Positions 25,886 through 36,406 of a stretch of DNA of 64,000 bases are shown here, piece after piece (position 1 is the first letter of the stretch; every line of letters begins with the position of its first letter). This DNA is from an uncultured Lachnospiraceae bacterium (lineage in GTDB: Bacteria; Bacillota; Clostridia; Lachnospirales; Lachnospiraceae): the NCBI GenBank assembly GCA_946552115.1, contig CAMNRH010000003.1:1-64000 (forward strand). Direction: 5' to 3'. The position numbers were made by a program, and so were the translations under genes. The notes below the pieces were generated by a model, which was not told where the DNA came from, did not search any database, and saw nothing but the letters and a program-made list of their open reading frames with translations.

Positions 25886-25914
25886 TTGAAATAACAGTGA
25901 GATTCGTATATAAT
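25886..25914 (+). promoter_or_regulatory. Promoter at the head of the glycan locus
   Basis: TTGAAA (25886-25891) and TATAAT (25909-25914) with a 17-base spacer lie 32 bases before the initiating sugar transferase gene. No attenuator, JUMPstart-like or antiterminator-like element was recognised in the 150-base gap. Confidence 0.75.
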
Positions 25915-25945
25915 GTTACAAGTATTATTGTATGGTGGTGGATGG

Positions 25946-27331
25946 ATGAAAAAACATTTACACAAGTTTGAAACGACATTATGGCTCGTGATAAAAGCAG
26001 TGTTATATATATCTATGATGGTTGTATTTATCAGGATATTAGGGCGGGAAAATATTGGTCTTACAAGACTTTCCCGAACGCTTGGCGTTACGATTCTGAT
26101 ATTCAGCGTGGTCGGTCTTTTGTTTTTGTCCGTGTACGGACGGTACGACGTAGGCCGCAGAAAGAGCAAGCCTATTATTTATTCTCTTGTACTGACAGTA
26201 ATCTGCGCGGATATTGTAACATATCTTCAGCTGATGATTATGAGGACGAATGTGCCGGATGTGAATCAATTCCGATTAAACAATCTGGGATTATTGGGGA
26301 TTACTTTTGTTGTTCAGACGGCGATTATTATTTTCTTTGCATACGCGGGGAACTGGCTGTTTTTTAAGATTCACAGGCCGGAAAAATGCTGTATTATCAC
26401 TTCGTCCCAGGAGAGTCTGGATGAGATCGTATTCGCGATACAGAGATACAAAAAACAATATAAGATAACATCTGTTTTGGATTATCGCAGCAGTAAAATA
26501 AAGAGACATATCCGTGATGCAGAGACGGTATTTATATATGATGTTCCGGTAGAAGCCAGGACGGATATTATGCGTTGGAGCTATAAATATAAGGTAAATG
26601 TATACTTTAATCCGGAGATAGAAGACATCGTGGAATTGAATGCAAAGCAATATTCGCTGGATGATGTGTATCTTCTGAATAAAAATGTAAAAGCGCTTAC
26701 CATAGAGCAGCGCGTTATGAAAAGGCTGCTTGATATTACCCTGTCGATTGTATTCGGAGTGATAAGTATGCCGTTATGGCTTGGGGGGATGATTGCCGTC
26801 AAGCTGCATGACGGGGGTCCGGTTCTGTTCAAGCAGGAGCGGGCGACAATTAACGGGAAACGCTTTTATGTATATAAGCTGAGAACTATGAAGCCGAATG
26901 TTGCAAATTATTCCGCTACAAAGGGAGACGACCGGATTACAAAGCCAGGGCGTTTCCTGAGGAAAACCAGGATAGATGAGCTGCCCCAGCTATGGAATGT
27001 GCTGAAAGGCGATATGACTTTTGTCGGGCCAAGACCGGAGATGATGAAAAATGTAGAGACATATACGGAGGAGTTGCCGGAGTTTAAGTACCGGCTGCGG
27101 ATGAAAGCGGGGCTTACCGGGTATGCACAAATTGTCGGAAAGTACAATACAACGCCGAAGGACAAGCTGATTATGGATATGATGTATATTGAGCAGTTTA
27201 GCGTTTTAAGAGATATACAGTTAATTTTTCAGACGGTGATTGTATTGCTTAAGTCATCAGACAGTACGGAAGCATTTGAAAAAAAGAAAAAGAAATGTGA
27301 ATTTAAATTTAAAAAAGAGGAAGAAGATTGA
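25946..27331 (+). CDS. Undecaprenyl-phosphate sugar phosphotransferase (WbaP-type initiating transferase)
   Basis: The 461-residue protein has about four N-terminal membrane helices (residues 10-150), a soluble middle domain and a C-terminal bacterial sugar transferase domain. That domain has a membrane-entering helix (KRLLDITLSIVFGVIS), FKQERATINGKRFYVYKLRTM, RKTRIDELPQLWNVL and GDMTFVGPRPE. It would attach the first sugar-1-phosphate to undecaprenyl phosphate. The start at 25946 is chosen from the GGTGGTGG site upstream. The C-terminus is lysine-rich. Confidence 0.92.
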   Translation: MKKHLHKFETTLWLVIKAVLYISMMVVFIRILGRENIGLTRLSRTLGVTILIFSVVGLLFLSVYGRYDVGRRKSKPIIYSLVLTVICADIVTYLQLMIMRTNVPDVNQFRLNNLGLLGITFVVQTAIIIFFAYAGNWLFFKIHRPEKCCIITSSQESLDEIVFAIQRYKKQYKITSVLDYRSSKIKRHIRDAETVFIYDVPVEARTDIMRWSYKYKVNVYFNPEIEDIVELNAKQYSLDDVYLLNKNVKALTIEQRVMKRLLDITLSIVFGVISMPLWLGGMIAVKLHDGGPVLFKQERATINGKRFYVYKLRTMKPNVANYSATKGDDRITKPGRFLRKTRIDELPQLWNVLKGDMTFVGPRPEMMKNVETYTEELPEFKYRLRMKAGLTGYAQIVGKYNTTPKDKLIMDMMYIEQFSVLRDIQLIFQTVIVLLKSSDSTEAFEKKKKKCEFKFKKEEED

Positions 27332-28530
27332 AGCCAATATATATATGTAAAAAAATAGCTGCAAGGATCATAAAAGCAGGTTATGGAATACTGTCCGGAG
27401 TTCATCCGGTTGACGAGCATATGGCTATGTTCATATCCTTTCACGGGAAAGGATACAGTGACAGTCCCAGGGCAATTTACGAGGAAATGAGCCGGGATAA
27501 AAGGTTTTCCGGCTGGAAGTATATATGGGTGTTAAATGGGAAGAAAAAGGAGGAGGTACAGAGGTCAGGTATCAGGGCCGTAGATTATCTTAGTCCGGCA
27601 TATTTTTATTATCTGTCAAAAGCAAAATATTGGATTTTTAATTGCAAAATGCCGGAATATATCAGAAAAAAGAAGAAACAGATTTATCTGCAGACATGGC
27701 ATGGGACTCCGCTGAAGCGTTTGGGGCATGATATTATTGCGGCAGAGAATGCTTCTTTTTACCGGACAGGGCTTTCCTTTGAAAAGATGGCGGAAAGCTA
27801 TGATGTGGATTCTGCCAGATATGATTATATGGTATCGCCGAACTCCTTTTCAACAGAGGTATTCCAGACTGCGTTTCATGTAAAAAAGGAAAAGCTGATA
27901 GAGACGGGATACCCGAGAAATGATTTTATTGTAAACGCCGGAGCCGAAGAATGTGTGAAGATTAAAAGAAAATATGGAATTCCGACAGAAAAAAAGGTGG
28001 TTCTTTACGCTCCTACATGGAGAGACAATTCCTATGATTTGAAAGGGTATGTTTTCCAGCTTCAGGCTGATTTTTATAAGTGGAAAGCCGTTCTGGGGGA
28101 AGATTATGTACTTCTTTTTAAGCCTCATTATCTGATTGTGAATAAGTATTTGGAGGACGACGGGCTTAGAGGCTTTTTGTATCATATCCCGGCAGAAAAG
28201 GATATCAATGAATTATATGTAATCAGTGATATTTTAATTACGGATTACTCCAGTGTTTTTTTCGATTACGCAATTTTACAGAGGCCTGTTTATTTTTACA
28301 TGTATGATTTGGTTGAATACCGCGAGGAGCTCAGGGGTTTTTATCTGGATATCTATACGGAGCTTCCGGGGGATATTTATGAAGATGAGACAGAAATGCT
28401 GCAGGCAATTAAAAATGGAATGTTTAATTATGAACGCTTGAAAGCATTTAATCAAAGATTCAATGCTTTCCATACCGGAGACAGTGCGAAAAAGGTAATT
28501 GATATTTTAGTAAAAGGGTCCCAGATATGA
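27328..28530 (+). CDS. CDP-glycerol glycerophosphotransferase family protein (TagB/TagF-like)
   Basis: The 400-residue protein starts with TTG overlapping the previous stop. It has the family opening FISFHGKGYSDSPRAIYEEM, the catalytic-type motif LQTWHGTPLKRLGHD, YAPTWRDN, FKPHY and ITDYSSVFFDYA. Family members transfer glycerol- or ribitol-phosphate from CDP-alcohols onto teichoic-acid-like chains at the inner membrane face. Primase or polymerase activity cannot be told apart here. Confidence 0.9.
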   Translation: MKPIYICKKIAARIIKAGYGILSGVHPVDEHMAMFISFHGKGYSDSPRAIYEEMSRDKRFSGWKYIWVLNGKKKEEVQRSGIRAVDYLSPAYFYYLSKAKYWIFNCKMPEYIRKKKKQIYLQTWHGTPLKRLGHDIIAAENASFYRTGLSFEKMAESYDVDSARYDYMVSPNSFSTEVFQTAFHVKKEKLIETGYPRNDFIVNAGAEECVKIKRKYGIPTEKKVVLYAPTWRDNSYDLKGYVFQLQADFYKWKAVLGEDYVLLFKPHYLIVNKYLEDDGLRGFLYHIPAEKDINELYVISDILITDYSSVFFDYAILQRPVYFYMYDLVEYREELRGFYLDIYTELPGDIYEDETEMLQAIKNGMFNYERLKAFNQRFNAFHTGDSAKKVIDILVKGSQI

Positions 28531-29657
28531 AGATAGAAAAGAAGATTTTGAATACGGTTTTAAGCTTTTTCTGTATTTTTCTGCGTTTTTTTAAGGTCAG
28601 GAAAAATAAAATAAGCTTTATTTCTTTAGAGAGTGACAGGCTGGAAGGCGATTTTCTGATGCTGGCTGATGAATTGACAAAAAATACCGGGTATGAAGTG
28701 TATTACGAGTTATTCAAATTTAAAAAAAATCTTGTAGGATATATGAGTTATTTTTTTGAGTGTATCCGTCAGTTATTTGTGATTAATACAAGCGCACTGG
28801 TAATATTGGATTATAACAATTATGTGGTTTCGAATTTTAAGCGTAAAGAGGTAAAGGTGCTGCAGCTGTGGCATTCCAGCGGAGCAATTAAAAAGTTTGG
28901 CAATCTGGTAGAACGGGATTACAGAATTCACAATTATGATTATGCGATTGTAAATACGGATGAATTCCGCCCTGTTTTTGCCAAAGCGCTGGATGTAAAA
29001 GAAAAAAATATTATTACAACGGGGATACCGAGGACGGATGCGCTGTTTGATAAGCGGCAGCTGGAGCAGAAAGGAAAAGTATTTTTAAGAAAGCATAAAA
29101 TTACAGAAGATAAAAGGGTGATTTTGTACGCTCCTACGTTTAGGGGCAGATTGATGACAGATTTTACAGATATTTATTTGGATATAAGGAAAGTGAAGGA
29201 GGCATTGGGAGAAGAGTACGTGATTTTATACAGGCTTCATCCATTGGTCCAAAAGGAAATATCCGGGCGGCAGGATGGAATTATATGCTGTAATTCTGAA
29301 GAGCTTTATACGCTTATGTTTGTCAGTGATATGCTGATTTCTGACTACTCCGCATTAATTATTGATTATTCCGTAATGCATAAGCCAATGTTTTTTTATG
29401 TGCCTGATTTGGAGGAATATCGGAAAGCTCCGGGAATTGCCGTGGATTATGAGAAAGAGATGCCCGGGCCGATATGCTTTACGGAGGAAGAATTGGTCAG
29501 GGCGATACAGCATGGAGAGTATTCCTTAGAGAGAGTAGAGGAATTTCAGAAAAAGTATTTTCCGTATATGGATGGAAAATCAAATGACAGAGTGGTAAGG
29601 GTAATAGATAATATTATGTCGATACAAAGCGGCAGGGAAAGGAACAGTACAAAATGA
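28527..29657 (+). CDS. CDP-glycerol glycerophosphotransferase family protein
   Basis: The 376-residue protein has the same motif set in divergent form: LQLWHSSGAIKKFG, YAPTFRGR, RLHPLV and ISDYSALIIDYSV. Its ATG overlaps the stop of the previous gene by four bases and its own 3' end overlaps the cytidylyltransferase gene, so the three are translationally coupled and probably form one polyol-phosphate transfer unit. Confidence 0.9.
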   Translation: MKIEKKILNTVLSFFCIFLRFFKVRKNKISFISLESDRLEGDFLMLADELTKNTGYEVYYELFKFKKNLVGYMSYFFECIRQLFVINTSALVILDYNNYVVSNFKRKEVKVLQLWHSSGAIKKFGNLVERDYRIHNYDYAIVNTDEFRPVFAKALDVKEKNIITTGIPRTDALFDKRQLEQKGKVFLRKHKITEDKRVILYAPTFRGRLMTDFTDIYLDIRKVKEALGEEYVILYRLHPLVQKEISGRQDGIICCNSEELYTLMFVSDMLISDYSALIIDYSVMHKPMFFYVPDLEEYRKAPGIAVDYEKEMPGPICFTEEELVRAIQHGEYSLERVEEFQKKYFPYMDGKSNDRVVRVIDNIMSIQSGRERNSTK

Positions 29658-30082
29658 AGAGAGTAATCACATACGGAACCTTTGATTTATTACATTATGG
29701 ACATATCAATCTTCTCCGAAGAGCGAAAGAAAGAGGAGATTATCTGATTGTTGCTTTGTCGACAGATGAATTTAACTGGAATGAAAAGCAAAAAAAGTGT
29801 TATTTTAAATACCAGCAGAGAAAAACGTTGCTGGAGGCAATTCGTTATGTAGATTTGGTGATACCGGAGACATGCTGGGAGCAGAAAAAAACGGATATTC
29901 ATGAATATCATATTGATACATTTGTAATAGGGGACGACTGGAAAGGAAAGTTTGATTTTCTGAAAGACGAAGGAGCCGAGGTTGTATATTTGTCGAGGAC
30001 GCCGGAAATATCTACGACAGATATTAAAATGAATCTGGCAAAGCACGAGGAAGAAAATCCGGCAGGCAGCCGGAAGAATTGA
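29654..30082 (+). CDS. tagD: Glycerol-3-phosphate cytidylyltransferase (TagD/Gct-like)
   Basis: The 142-residue protein has the cytidylyltransferase signature TYGTFDLLHYGHINLLRRAKERGD, including the HxGH motif, the length of TagD (about 130 residues) and a C-terminal RTPEISTTDIK that matches the RTxGISTT motif. It would make CDP-glycerol from CTP and glycerol-3-phosphate for the neighbouring transferases. It is the only obvious cytidylyltransferase of this type in the window, so it may also feed the LicD enzymes downstream. Confidence 0.92.
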   Translation: MKRVITYGTFDLLHYGHINLLRRAKERGDYLIVALSTDEFNWNEKQKKCYFKYQQRKTLLEAIRYVDLVIPETCWEQKKTDIHEYHIDTFVIGDDWKGKFDFLKDEGAEVVYLSRTPEISTTDIKMNLAKHEEENPAGSRKN

Positions 30083-30142
30083 CAAGACAGATTGCCGGGT
30101 ATATAATCTGAGAAGCGCATAAAAAATGAAAGGATGAAGACG

Positions 30143-30931
30143 ATGCTGCTGGAATGCAAGGATTCTGATAAAAATATTATATTGGAATATATTGGAAAGG
30201 ATTATGGAAAATGTCTTTATATTTACATTGATTTGTGTAAATATGGACTGGATAATGAAAACTTTAACGCATGGATTCAGTATGGAAAAAATCATGAGAT
30301 TACCGCAGTTGCGACAGAATATTATAAAGGAATACAGGTATATAGTAAAAATGCAGATTTAGACGGAAAAGAGCTTTCAGAGTTTATAAGGCAAAAGAAT
30401 CCGCCGATTATATTGGGAATGAAAGAGACAATTGATACGTTGAGGCAATATATGCCAGGGTATCGGGAAGAAGTAGGGACGGTCGGACAGCTAAAGGAAA
30501 TAAAAGGCTTTGTAAATCCGAAAGCGTATTCTGCCGGGGCGGGAGAGCTGAAAGAGATTGTTGAAATACTGGCAGAGGACGAGGGGATTGGGAAACCCTA
30601 TGGGTTCGAGTCTTTATACAGGCAATTCAGGGAAAGGAAAGAGGAAGGCTTTGGAAGAAATTATGTCCTGCGTGATGAAAAAACAAATAACATTATCTGT
30701 CATGCGGGAACATACGCGGAGATTGCAGAGCTTGCAGTAATAGGCGGTGTTATTACAGCGCCTGAGTATCGCGGGAAAGGCTATTCGAAAGAAACTCTCG
30801 GGGCGATTTGCAGGGAGCTTTTGGACGAAGGGAAGGACGTATTTTCTTTTTACTATATTCCGTCGGCGATAAAAATGCATCAGGGAGTTGGATTTGAGAA
30901 AATCGGAGATTGGGCGAAGCTCATAAAATAA
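30143..30931 (+). CDS. GNAT-family acetyltransferase
   Basis: The 262-residue protein has an N-terminal domain of unknown function and a C-terminal GNAT domain (about residues 130-260) with the acetyl-CoA loop [23 protein letters not shown] and the end motif [20 protein letters not shown]. The start at 30143 suits the AAAGGA site; an in-frame ATG nine bases earlier is too close to it. Its acceptor is unknown; the context suggests an amino group on a glycan component. Confidence 0.82.
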   Translation: MLLECKDSDKNIILEYIGKDYGKCLYIYIDLCKYGLDNENFNAWIQYGKNHEITAVATEYYKGIQVYSKNADLDGKELSEFIRQKNPPIILGMKETIDTLRQYMPGYREEVGTVGQLKEIKGFVNPKAYSAGAGELKEIVEILAEDEGIGKPYGFESLYRQFRERKEEGFGRNYVLRDEKTNNIICHAGTYAEIAELAVIGGVITAPEYRGKGYSKETLGAICRELLDEGKDVFSFYYIPSAIKMHQGVGFEKIGDWAKLIK

Positions 30932-30945
30932 ATAACAGAGGTGAT

Positions 30946-32049
30946 ATGATGAGAAGAATGCGAGATGGAGAACCAATGATTAATTTTACCGTCGGACCGG
31001 TGCAGTCAAGCGAGGTTGTACTTGATATTGGCGCAGAGCAGGTTCCGTATTTCAGAACGGCAGAGTTTTCTGAAATTATGCTGGAAAATGAGCGCTTAAT
31101 GAAAGAGTTCGCGAATGCCGGAGAAAATTCCAGAGTTGTATTTATAACGGGCTCCGGTTCTGCTTCTATGGAGGCTTCAGTAATTAATTTTTTTGATAAA
31201 AGGGATAAGCTGATCGTTGTTAACGGAGGGAGCTTTGGACAGCGTTTTGTCAAGCTGTGCGAGTTATATGGGCTTGAGTATAGCGAGATTAAGCTGGACG
31301 CCGGTAAAGCGTTGACCCGTGAGCAGTTATTTCAGTATGACGGGCAGGGATATACAGGCTTTCTTGTGAATATGCATGAAACGTCTACAGGAGTTCTCTA
31401 TGATATGGAGCTGATCAGTGAATTCTGTCAGAAAAATCAGATTTTTCTTGTTGTAGATGCGATTAGCTCTTTTTTGGCGGATCCGATTGATATGAGCGGG
31501 CTTAAAATTGACGTGTTAATTACGGGATCACAGAAAGCATTAGCTTGCCCTCCGGGAGTTTCCGTTATTGTTCTTAGGGAGAAAGCATTGCGCAGGCTTG
31601 AGGATTATCCGACCAGATGCATGTATCTGGATTTGAAAGATGCATTGAAAAATGGAGAGAGAGGACAGACGCCTTTTACGCCGGCAGTAGGGGTGCTGAG
31701 GCAGATACACGCCCGCTTGAAACAGATTGAATCAGAAGGCGGGGCGGCTTCGGAGAACCGGAAAATTGCAGGGCTTGCGAGGGACTTTAGGGAGAAGATT
31801 CAGGGGATGCCTTTTGAGATTGTGTCCGAGTCAATGTCAAATGCAGTCACGTCACTGCATCCGACGACATGTTCCGCATATAAAATTTTCCTGACATTAA
31901 AGGACGAGTATGGTATTTGGGTATGTCCGAACGGCGGCGCTCTGGCGGATGAAATTTTCAGAGTGGGTCATATAGGTTTCCTGACAACAGAAGATAACGA
32001 TGTGCTGATTAAAGCTTTTAAAGATTTGCAGGAAAGAGGTATCATATAA
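30946..32049 (+). CDS. Class V aminotransferase (PhnW/serine-glyoxylate type)
   Basis: The 367-residue protein has the fold-type I layout of alanine/AEP/serine-glyoxylate transaminases: [12 protein letters not shown] opening, [30 protein letters not shown] and the PLP lysine in [13 protein letters not shown]. 2-Aminoethylphosphonate transaminase is one possible identity, but no PepM or phosphonopyruvate decarboxylase genes are nearby. AGAGGTG precedes two tandem ATG codons at 30946 and 30949; either may be used. It lies directly before the LicD genes. Confidence 0.82.
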   Translation: MMRRMRDGEPMINFTVGPVQSSEVVLDIGAEQVPYFRTAEFSEIMLENERLMKEFANAGENSRVVFITGSGSASMEASVINFFDKRDKLIVVNGGSFGQRFVKLCELYGLEYSEIKLDAGKALTREQLFQYDGQGYTGFLVNMHETSTGVLYDMELISEFCQKNQIFLVVDAISSFLADPIDMSGLKIDVLITGSQKALACPPGVSVIVLREKALRRLEDYPTRCMYLDLKDALKNGERGQTPFTPAVGVLRQIHARLKQIESEGGAASENRKIAGLARDFREKIQGMPFEIVSESMSNAVTSLHPTTCSAYKIFLTLKDEYGIWVCPNGGALADEIFRVGHIGFLTTEDNDVLIKAFKDLQERGII

Positions 32050-32076
32050 AAATCTTGTATTGCGGAGGAAAGATAT

Positions 32077-33684
32077 TTGGATAGGGTACAACAAAACCTG
32101 TATAAAATGCTGATAGAAGTCGATCGAATCTGTAAAAAGCATAAAATAGAGTATTATTTGGGCGGCGGTTCTGCGTTAGGGGCGGTAAGAGGAAATGCTT
32201 TTCTGCCCTGGGATGATGACATAGATATTTATATTACGCGAAATAATTATCGGAAGCTTTGCGGGGTCATTCAGGCAGAGCTTCCGGAAGGGCGTTCTTT
32301 CATAACACAGGAGAATACGCCTTTGCATTATAATCCAATCGGAATGTACGTGGACGATACTACGACATGTATTATAAAATCGCGATTGCCTGCGGGAAAG
32401 GCCTGCGGTCAGGTAATTGAGTTCCTTGTTTTAGATCCCTTGCCTGTAGATAAGAAGAAAGCAGATGAATATAAGAAAATGATGCTTATCTATACGGAGC
32501 TTTTGAGCCCATATCTTCTTTTGGCCTCCAATGTTATAAGCAGAGATTCTTACTGGGATCAAAGCCTTTATGAAAAATATTACAAAAAGGCAAAACAAAA
32601 AGGGAAAAATACAGTATTAAAAGAAATTGAAGACAGATATCTTACACATTCGGATGAGGAATGTAAAACGTATTGCATGCGGTGGGGGCAAAGGATATTG
32701 CTGTTCGAAAAAGAGGATTTGGGAAATGCAAGGGATGAATTGTTTGAAGAGCGGATGTTTCCGGTAGCAGAGCATGCCGAGCGGATTTTCCGTATGGCGT
32801 ATGGCGACGACTGGATGTATGTTCCCGAGTGGCAGGAGCAGATTGTGCATGATGCGGTAAAGGATTTGGATATCTGTTACAGCGAGTTTTTGAAAATAAG
32901 CGAGCGTTTTACCGACAAAGAAAAATTGTTAAAGGCTTATTGCAGATATAAAGAGAAACGGATGAAGTGGAGACCGCTCCGCGAGCAGACGGAAAAGGAT
33001 ACGGCTCTTGCAAGGGCCAAAGCTGCAGAAATGACCGTTCCGGGAGAGATAGATATGCCGACGGCAGATTTATGGGAACTCTTAGAAAAGAATAGCTATA
33101 CGGAGCTGGAAAGGATTCTGAAGCCTTATTTTGATGCCGTTTTTATGCCTAATATTAAAAGGTTTTCCATTCATATTGCCGTTGATGACGAGCTGATAGA
33201 AATTGCATTGAGAACACTTATCGGTCAGGGTAAATATTCTTTGGCGAAAAATATTCTGAAGAGACGGATGCAGGCTAAAAAGAAGCTCTCGAAAGGATTG
33301 CGGGAAGTGGAAGAGATTATAAGATTTTGCCACGATATTTCAGTTGCGCAGTATGATGAGAGGAATCCGGAAGAGGCTGGAAAATATTTACAAAACGCAA
33401 AAAAATCATATAGGACATTGAATGAGTATATGCGCTGCAGGCTTTGGGTGCTGGCAGAAAAGAACGGGGTATTGGATGAGACAGTCATAACATATGCAAA
33501 AGACGCGTTGGACAGGTATCCGGACGACGGCGAAATCCGTAAATACACGGCGGACATTTTATGGGAGAAAGGATTAAAAAAGGAAGCAGAGTCAGAGTAC
33601 AGACAGGCGGCATCCCATACGCGTAACGGTATTGTATGGCTTGATATATTTAAGAAAACGGGGATTCATACAGAGTGTGGATAG
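32077..33684 (+). CDS. LicD-family phosphotransferase with C-terminal helical-repeat domain (copy A)
   Basis: The 535-residue protein starts with TTG after GGAGGAAAG. The LicD core is clear: GGGSALGAVRGNAFLPWDDD followed by IDIYITRNNYRKL near residues 28-60. From about 320 on there is a TPR-like helical extension ending in AASHTRNGIVWLDIF. LicD proteins transfer phosphocholine or related phospho-alcohols from CDP donors to cell-surface glycans. No choline kinase or LicC pair is seen, so the donor could be CDP-glycerol (inference). Confidence 0.87.
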   Translation: MDRVQQNLYKMLIEVDRICKKHKIEYYLGGGSALGAVRGNAFLPWDDDIDIYITRNNYRKLCGVIQAELPEGRSFITQENTPLHYNPIGMYVDDTTTCIIKSRLPAGKACGQVIEFLVLDPLPVDKKKADEYKKMMLIYTELLSPYLLLASNVISRDSYWDQSLYEKYYKKAKQKGKNTVLKEIEDRYLTHSDEECKTYCMRWGQRILLFEKEDLGNARDELFEERMFPVAEHAERIFRMAYGDDWMYVPEWQEQIVHDAVKDLDICYSEFLKISERFTDKEKLLKAYCRYKEKRMKWRPLREQTEKDTALARAKAAEMTVPGEIDMPTADLWELLEKNSYTELERILKPYFDAVFMPNIKRFSIHIAVDDELIEIALRTLIGQGKYSLAKNILKRRMQAKKKLSKGLREVEEIIRFCHDISVAQYDERNPEEAGKYLQNAKKSYRTLNEYMRCRLWVLAEKNGVLDETVITYAKDALDRYPDDGEIRKYTADILWEKGLKKEAESEYRQAASHTRNGIVWLDIFKKTGIHTECG

Positions 33685-33691
33685 GTGTATT

Positions 33692-34672
33692 ATGGACAGA
33701 ATAAGGGAAATACAATTAAAGCTGTTAAGAGAGCTTGACGATATTTGCAGAAAGAATCATTTGTTTTATGTCATCTGTGATAATACGATGTTTTATGCAT
33801 ATGAACAGGAATCAATTAGCCAGATCAAAGGAATTCCCAGAGTTGCGATGACAATAGGCGATGCGGAACGGTTTGGGAAGATTGTTGGAGCCGGCGGCCG
33901 GAACCGATATTTCGAATCACGTAACAACAGTCCGAATTATAAACCGTTTTCAGCCAGATATGGCGACTGCGGTACAACGGATTATGATTTTCTCGAAGGC
34001 AAAAATCGGGTAAACCATGGAATTGAGATTGAGATTCTTTTTATTACCAAATTAAACAGACGGGGATTATGGGGGAAATTTGACAGTCTCCTTGAGCTGG
34101 CATGGGAAGCGCTTGTCATGCAGGGAGTCACTCACAGAACCTTTTTATATTGGTGCTGCCGCGGGATTGCCGATGCGTGCAGGCGATTCGTCGGTGTACG
34201 CAAATTTGGCAGATTCTATTATAATTATAGGAAAAAGAACAAAGATATATCTGACATTTCTGAAATGTCAAAGGAGCAAACGCTGCTGATAGATAAAGCA
34301 AAGATACCGGTATCAATGCTGCTTGACAGAGGGGAAATTCAGATTGACGGATATCGTTTTATGGGATGCAGTGAGCCGGAGCGTTTCCTTGAGAGATATT
34401 TCGGTATGAAATGGAGAGACCACAGATTTAAAAGCTACCATGACAAGTATGACTCTCAGGTAGTTTTGACTGATATACCGTTCGCGGATATTGTGCCTCA
34501 GCTTGAAAAGACATGTGATGCGGACCGGCTTAGAGAAAACTATTTGCGTATGCGTTATAAGCATATTTCTGTTTACAGAGACAGAAAATTAATAAATAAA
34601 AACTGGGAAAACTTTCTGCGTGCGGTGGATTTGTATTATGCCAAAAAAAATGCAGGAATTGACCGGAAATAG
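33692..34672 (+). CDS. Degenerate LicD-like protein (copy A partner)
   Basis: The 326-residue protein begins MDRIREIQLKLLRELDDICRKN like its neighbours, but where LicD has the PWDDD metal/catalytic cluster it has KGIPRVAMTIGDAERFGKIV, so it probably lacks phosphotransferase activity or binds differently. An AGGTG just upstream gives the start at 33692. It follows the canonical LicD gene by 7 bases. It may be a partner subunit or acceptor-binding protein. Confidence 0.75.
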   Translation: MDRIREIQLKLLRELDDICRKNHLFYVICDNTMFYAYEQESISQIKGIPRVAMTIGDAERFGKIVGAGGRNRYFESRNNSPNYKPFSARYGDCGTTDYDFLEGKNRVNHGIEIEILFITKLNRRGLWGKFDSLLELAWEALVMQGVTHRTFLYWCCRGIADACRRFVGVRKFGRFYYNYRKKNKDISDISEMSKEQTLLIDKAKIPVSMLLDRGEIQIDGYRFMGCSEPERFLERYFGMKWRDHRFKSYHDKYDSQVVLTDIPFADIVPQLEKTCDADRLRENYLRMRYKHISVYRDRKLINKNWENFLRAVDLYYAKKNAGIDRK

Positions 34673-34684
34673 GAGGAAAAGAAA

Positions 34685-36406
34685 GTGGATCAGCTGCAGG
34701 CGAATCTGTATAAGCTTTTAGTTGAGCTTGATGATATATGCAAAAGAAATAAGGTAACCTATTATATAGCCGCAGGAACCGCGCTGGGGGCAATCAGAGG
34801 CGGAGGCTTCCTGCCCTGGGATGATGATATCGATTTATATATTACCAGAGACAATTGGAACAGGCTTGTGAAAGTTATGGAAACGGAAACGCCGGATAAC
34901 CGTGTTTTTGTATGCAATGAAAATACAGAGCTTTATTGTAACCCTGTAGGCCGGTATGTGGATAAGGGCACAACAGTTATGATGAAATCCCAATTGCTGT
35001 GCGGAAAAGCCTGCGGACAGTTAATCGAGTTTTTTATTATGGACCCGATGCCGATAAGCGAAGAAGGAAAGTGGAGACATCGGAGACTTATGAAAGTATA
35101 TACCGAGCTTCTGTCTCCTTATTTTGTTGTAAACAGAGATATTCTTAATACGAATGTAGATTTTGATTATAAGCTTTATAATAAATATTATATAAAAAGC
35201 CTGTTTTTTGGAAAAAAGAAAGTATTGGCAGAGCTGCTGGAGATGATAACGTCTACGCCGGAGGAAGAAAGCGACTGTTACTGTATGCGGCGGGGCATGG
35301 TGACGCTGATGTATGGAAAGGAGCTTTTGGGCGAGCCGAGAATGGAAAGGTTTGAGGACGGGCTTTTCCCGATTCCTGCAAAGCAGGAAGAGGTAGCCAG
35401 AATTGCTTATGGTGACAGCTGGATGTATGTGCCGGAAGGCGCGGGAAAGGTGGTACATAATCTGGACAAGGATTTGACGACACCTTTTCAGGAGTATGTG
35501 GATTTATATATGCCGCTGCTTGATGAGAAAAAGCTCCTTAAAAGCTATAAAAAGAATAAAAGAATTCGTGCGAAAGCGTTATATCGGAAAAATATTTTTA
35601 AAAGGAATTTTGCTCTTGCAAGAGCAAAGATTGCCGCGGGCCGTATAGAGGAGAAAGGCTTTCATATTGCAGAACTTCGGGATATGCTGGCGCAAAAGAA
35701 TTTTGAAGGGCTGAAAGAGCAGCTGAATTACTTTTATTCTGTACAATTTAATCCGGACATGAAAGTGGACCATGTATTGGTTCCTGTTTCTGATGAATAT
35801 TTATATATAGCAATTATGTTTTATGTACTGCAGGGCGCTTATTATAAGGTGAATTCTATTATATCGGCCCGGAAAGAGACTGGTGTTTCATTAAGTGATG
35901 AGCTTCAGGAAGCAGATGCGATGATGCAATTTTGCAAAGCTTTGTCGGTTGCGGTGTATGATAAAAAAGACGTTGACCTCGTGGACAGGCTTCTCTGTGA
36001 ATACAGTCGGTATTCAGAGGAGCTTATTGACGGTGCAAGAGCCCGTCTGTGGAGTATTTGCAGAAAATGCTCCGGTCAGGAAGATTATCAGAGACTTCTT
36101 TCTGAAGCAAAAAAGGAAATCGGACGTTTTGGAACAGACGGGGAGCTTATACGCTATGAAGCATATGCATTGTATATGCTGGGTGAAAGGGACGAGGCGA
36201 AGGCTCGTTATGAGGCTGCCGTTACACATACAAGAAACGGTTATGTTTGGAGAGAGGCCGGGGAATTGTTTGGAATTGATGTCTATGAGATGGTAGACGG
36301 CTCGGAGGAAGGAAAGGAAAATGAGGCGTCTGTGGTTGAAGAAGACGGAAATGAAGAGGATGGAAACGTAGAGAGTGGAAGCGAAGGAGACGGAAATGAA
36401 GACTGA
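34685..36406 (+). CDS. LicD-family phosphotransferase with C-terminal helical-repeat domain (copy B)
   Basis: The 573-residue protein starts with GTG after AGGAGGAAAAG. The LicD core AAGTALGAIRGGGFLPWDDD followed by IDLYITRDNW is intact. Overall layout matches copy A, including a TPR-like end (AVTHTRNGYVWREA). It then has an extra acidic Gly/Asn/Glu-rich tail of about 35 residues containing repeats of the type EEDGNxE. The similarity to copy A indicates gene duplication. Confidence 0.87.
   Translation: MDQLQANLYKLLVELDDICKRNKVTYYIAAGTALGAIRGGGFLPWDDDIDLYITRDNWNRLVKVMETETPDNRVFVCNENTELYCNPVGRYVDKGTTVMMKSQLLCGKACGQLIEFFIMDPMPISEEGKWRHRRLMKVYTELLSPYFVVNRDILNTNVDFDYKLYNKYYIKSLFFGKKKVLAELLEMITSTPEEESDCYCMRRGMVTLMYGKELLGEPRMERFEDGLFPIPAKQEEVARIAYGDSWMYVPEGAGKVVHNLDKDLTTPFQEYVDLYMPLLDEKKLLKSYKKNKRIRAKALYRKNIFKRNFALARAKIAAGRIEEKGFHIAELRDMLAQKNFEGLKEQLNYFYSVQFNPDMKVDHVLVPVSDEYLYIAIMFYVLQGAYYKVNSIISARKETGVSLSDELQEADAMMQFCKALSVAVYDKKDVDLVDRLLCEYSRYSEELIDGARARLWSICRKCSGQEDYQRLLSEAKKEIGRFGTDGELIRYEAYALYMLGERDEAKARYEAAVTHTRNGYVWREAGELFGIDVYEMVDGSEEGKENEASVVEEDGNEEDGNVESGSEGDGNED

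Noticed and set aside
29690-30295. A 201-codon open frame antisense to tagD
   Set aside because: It covers the strongly conserved cytidylyltransferase gene and is rich in I, F and C with no recognisable domain.
30946-32049. A phosphonate (2-aminoethylphosphonate) pathway
   Set aside because: A PhnW-like aminotransferase alone is not enough; no PepM or phosphonopyruvate decarboxylase is present.
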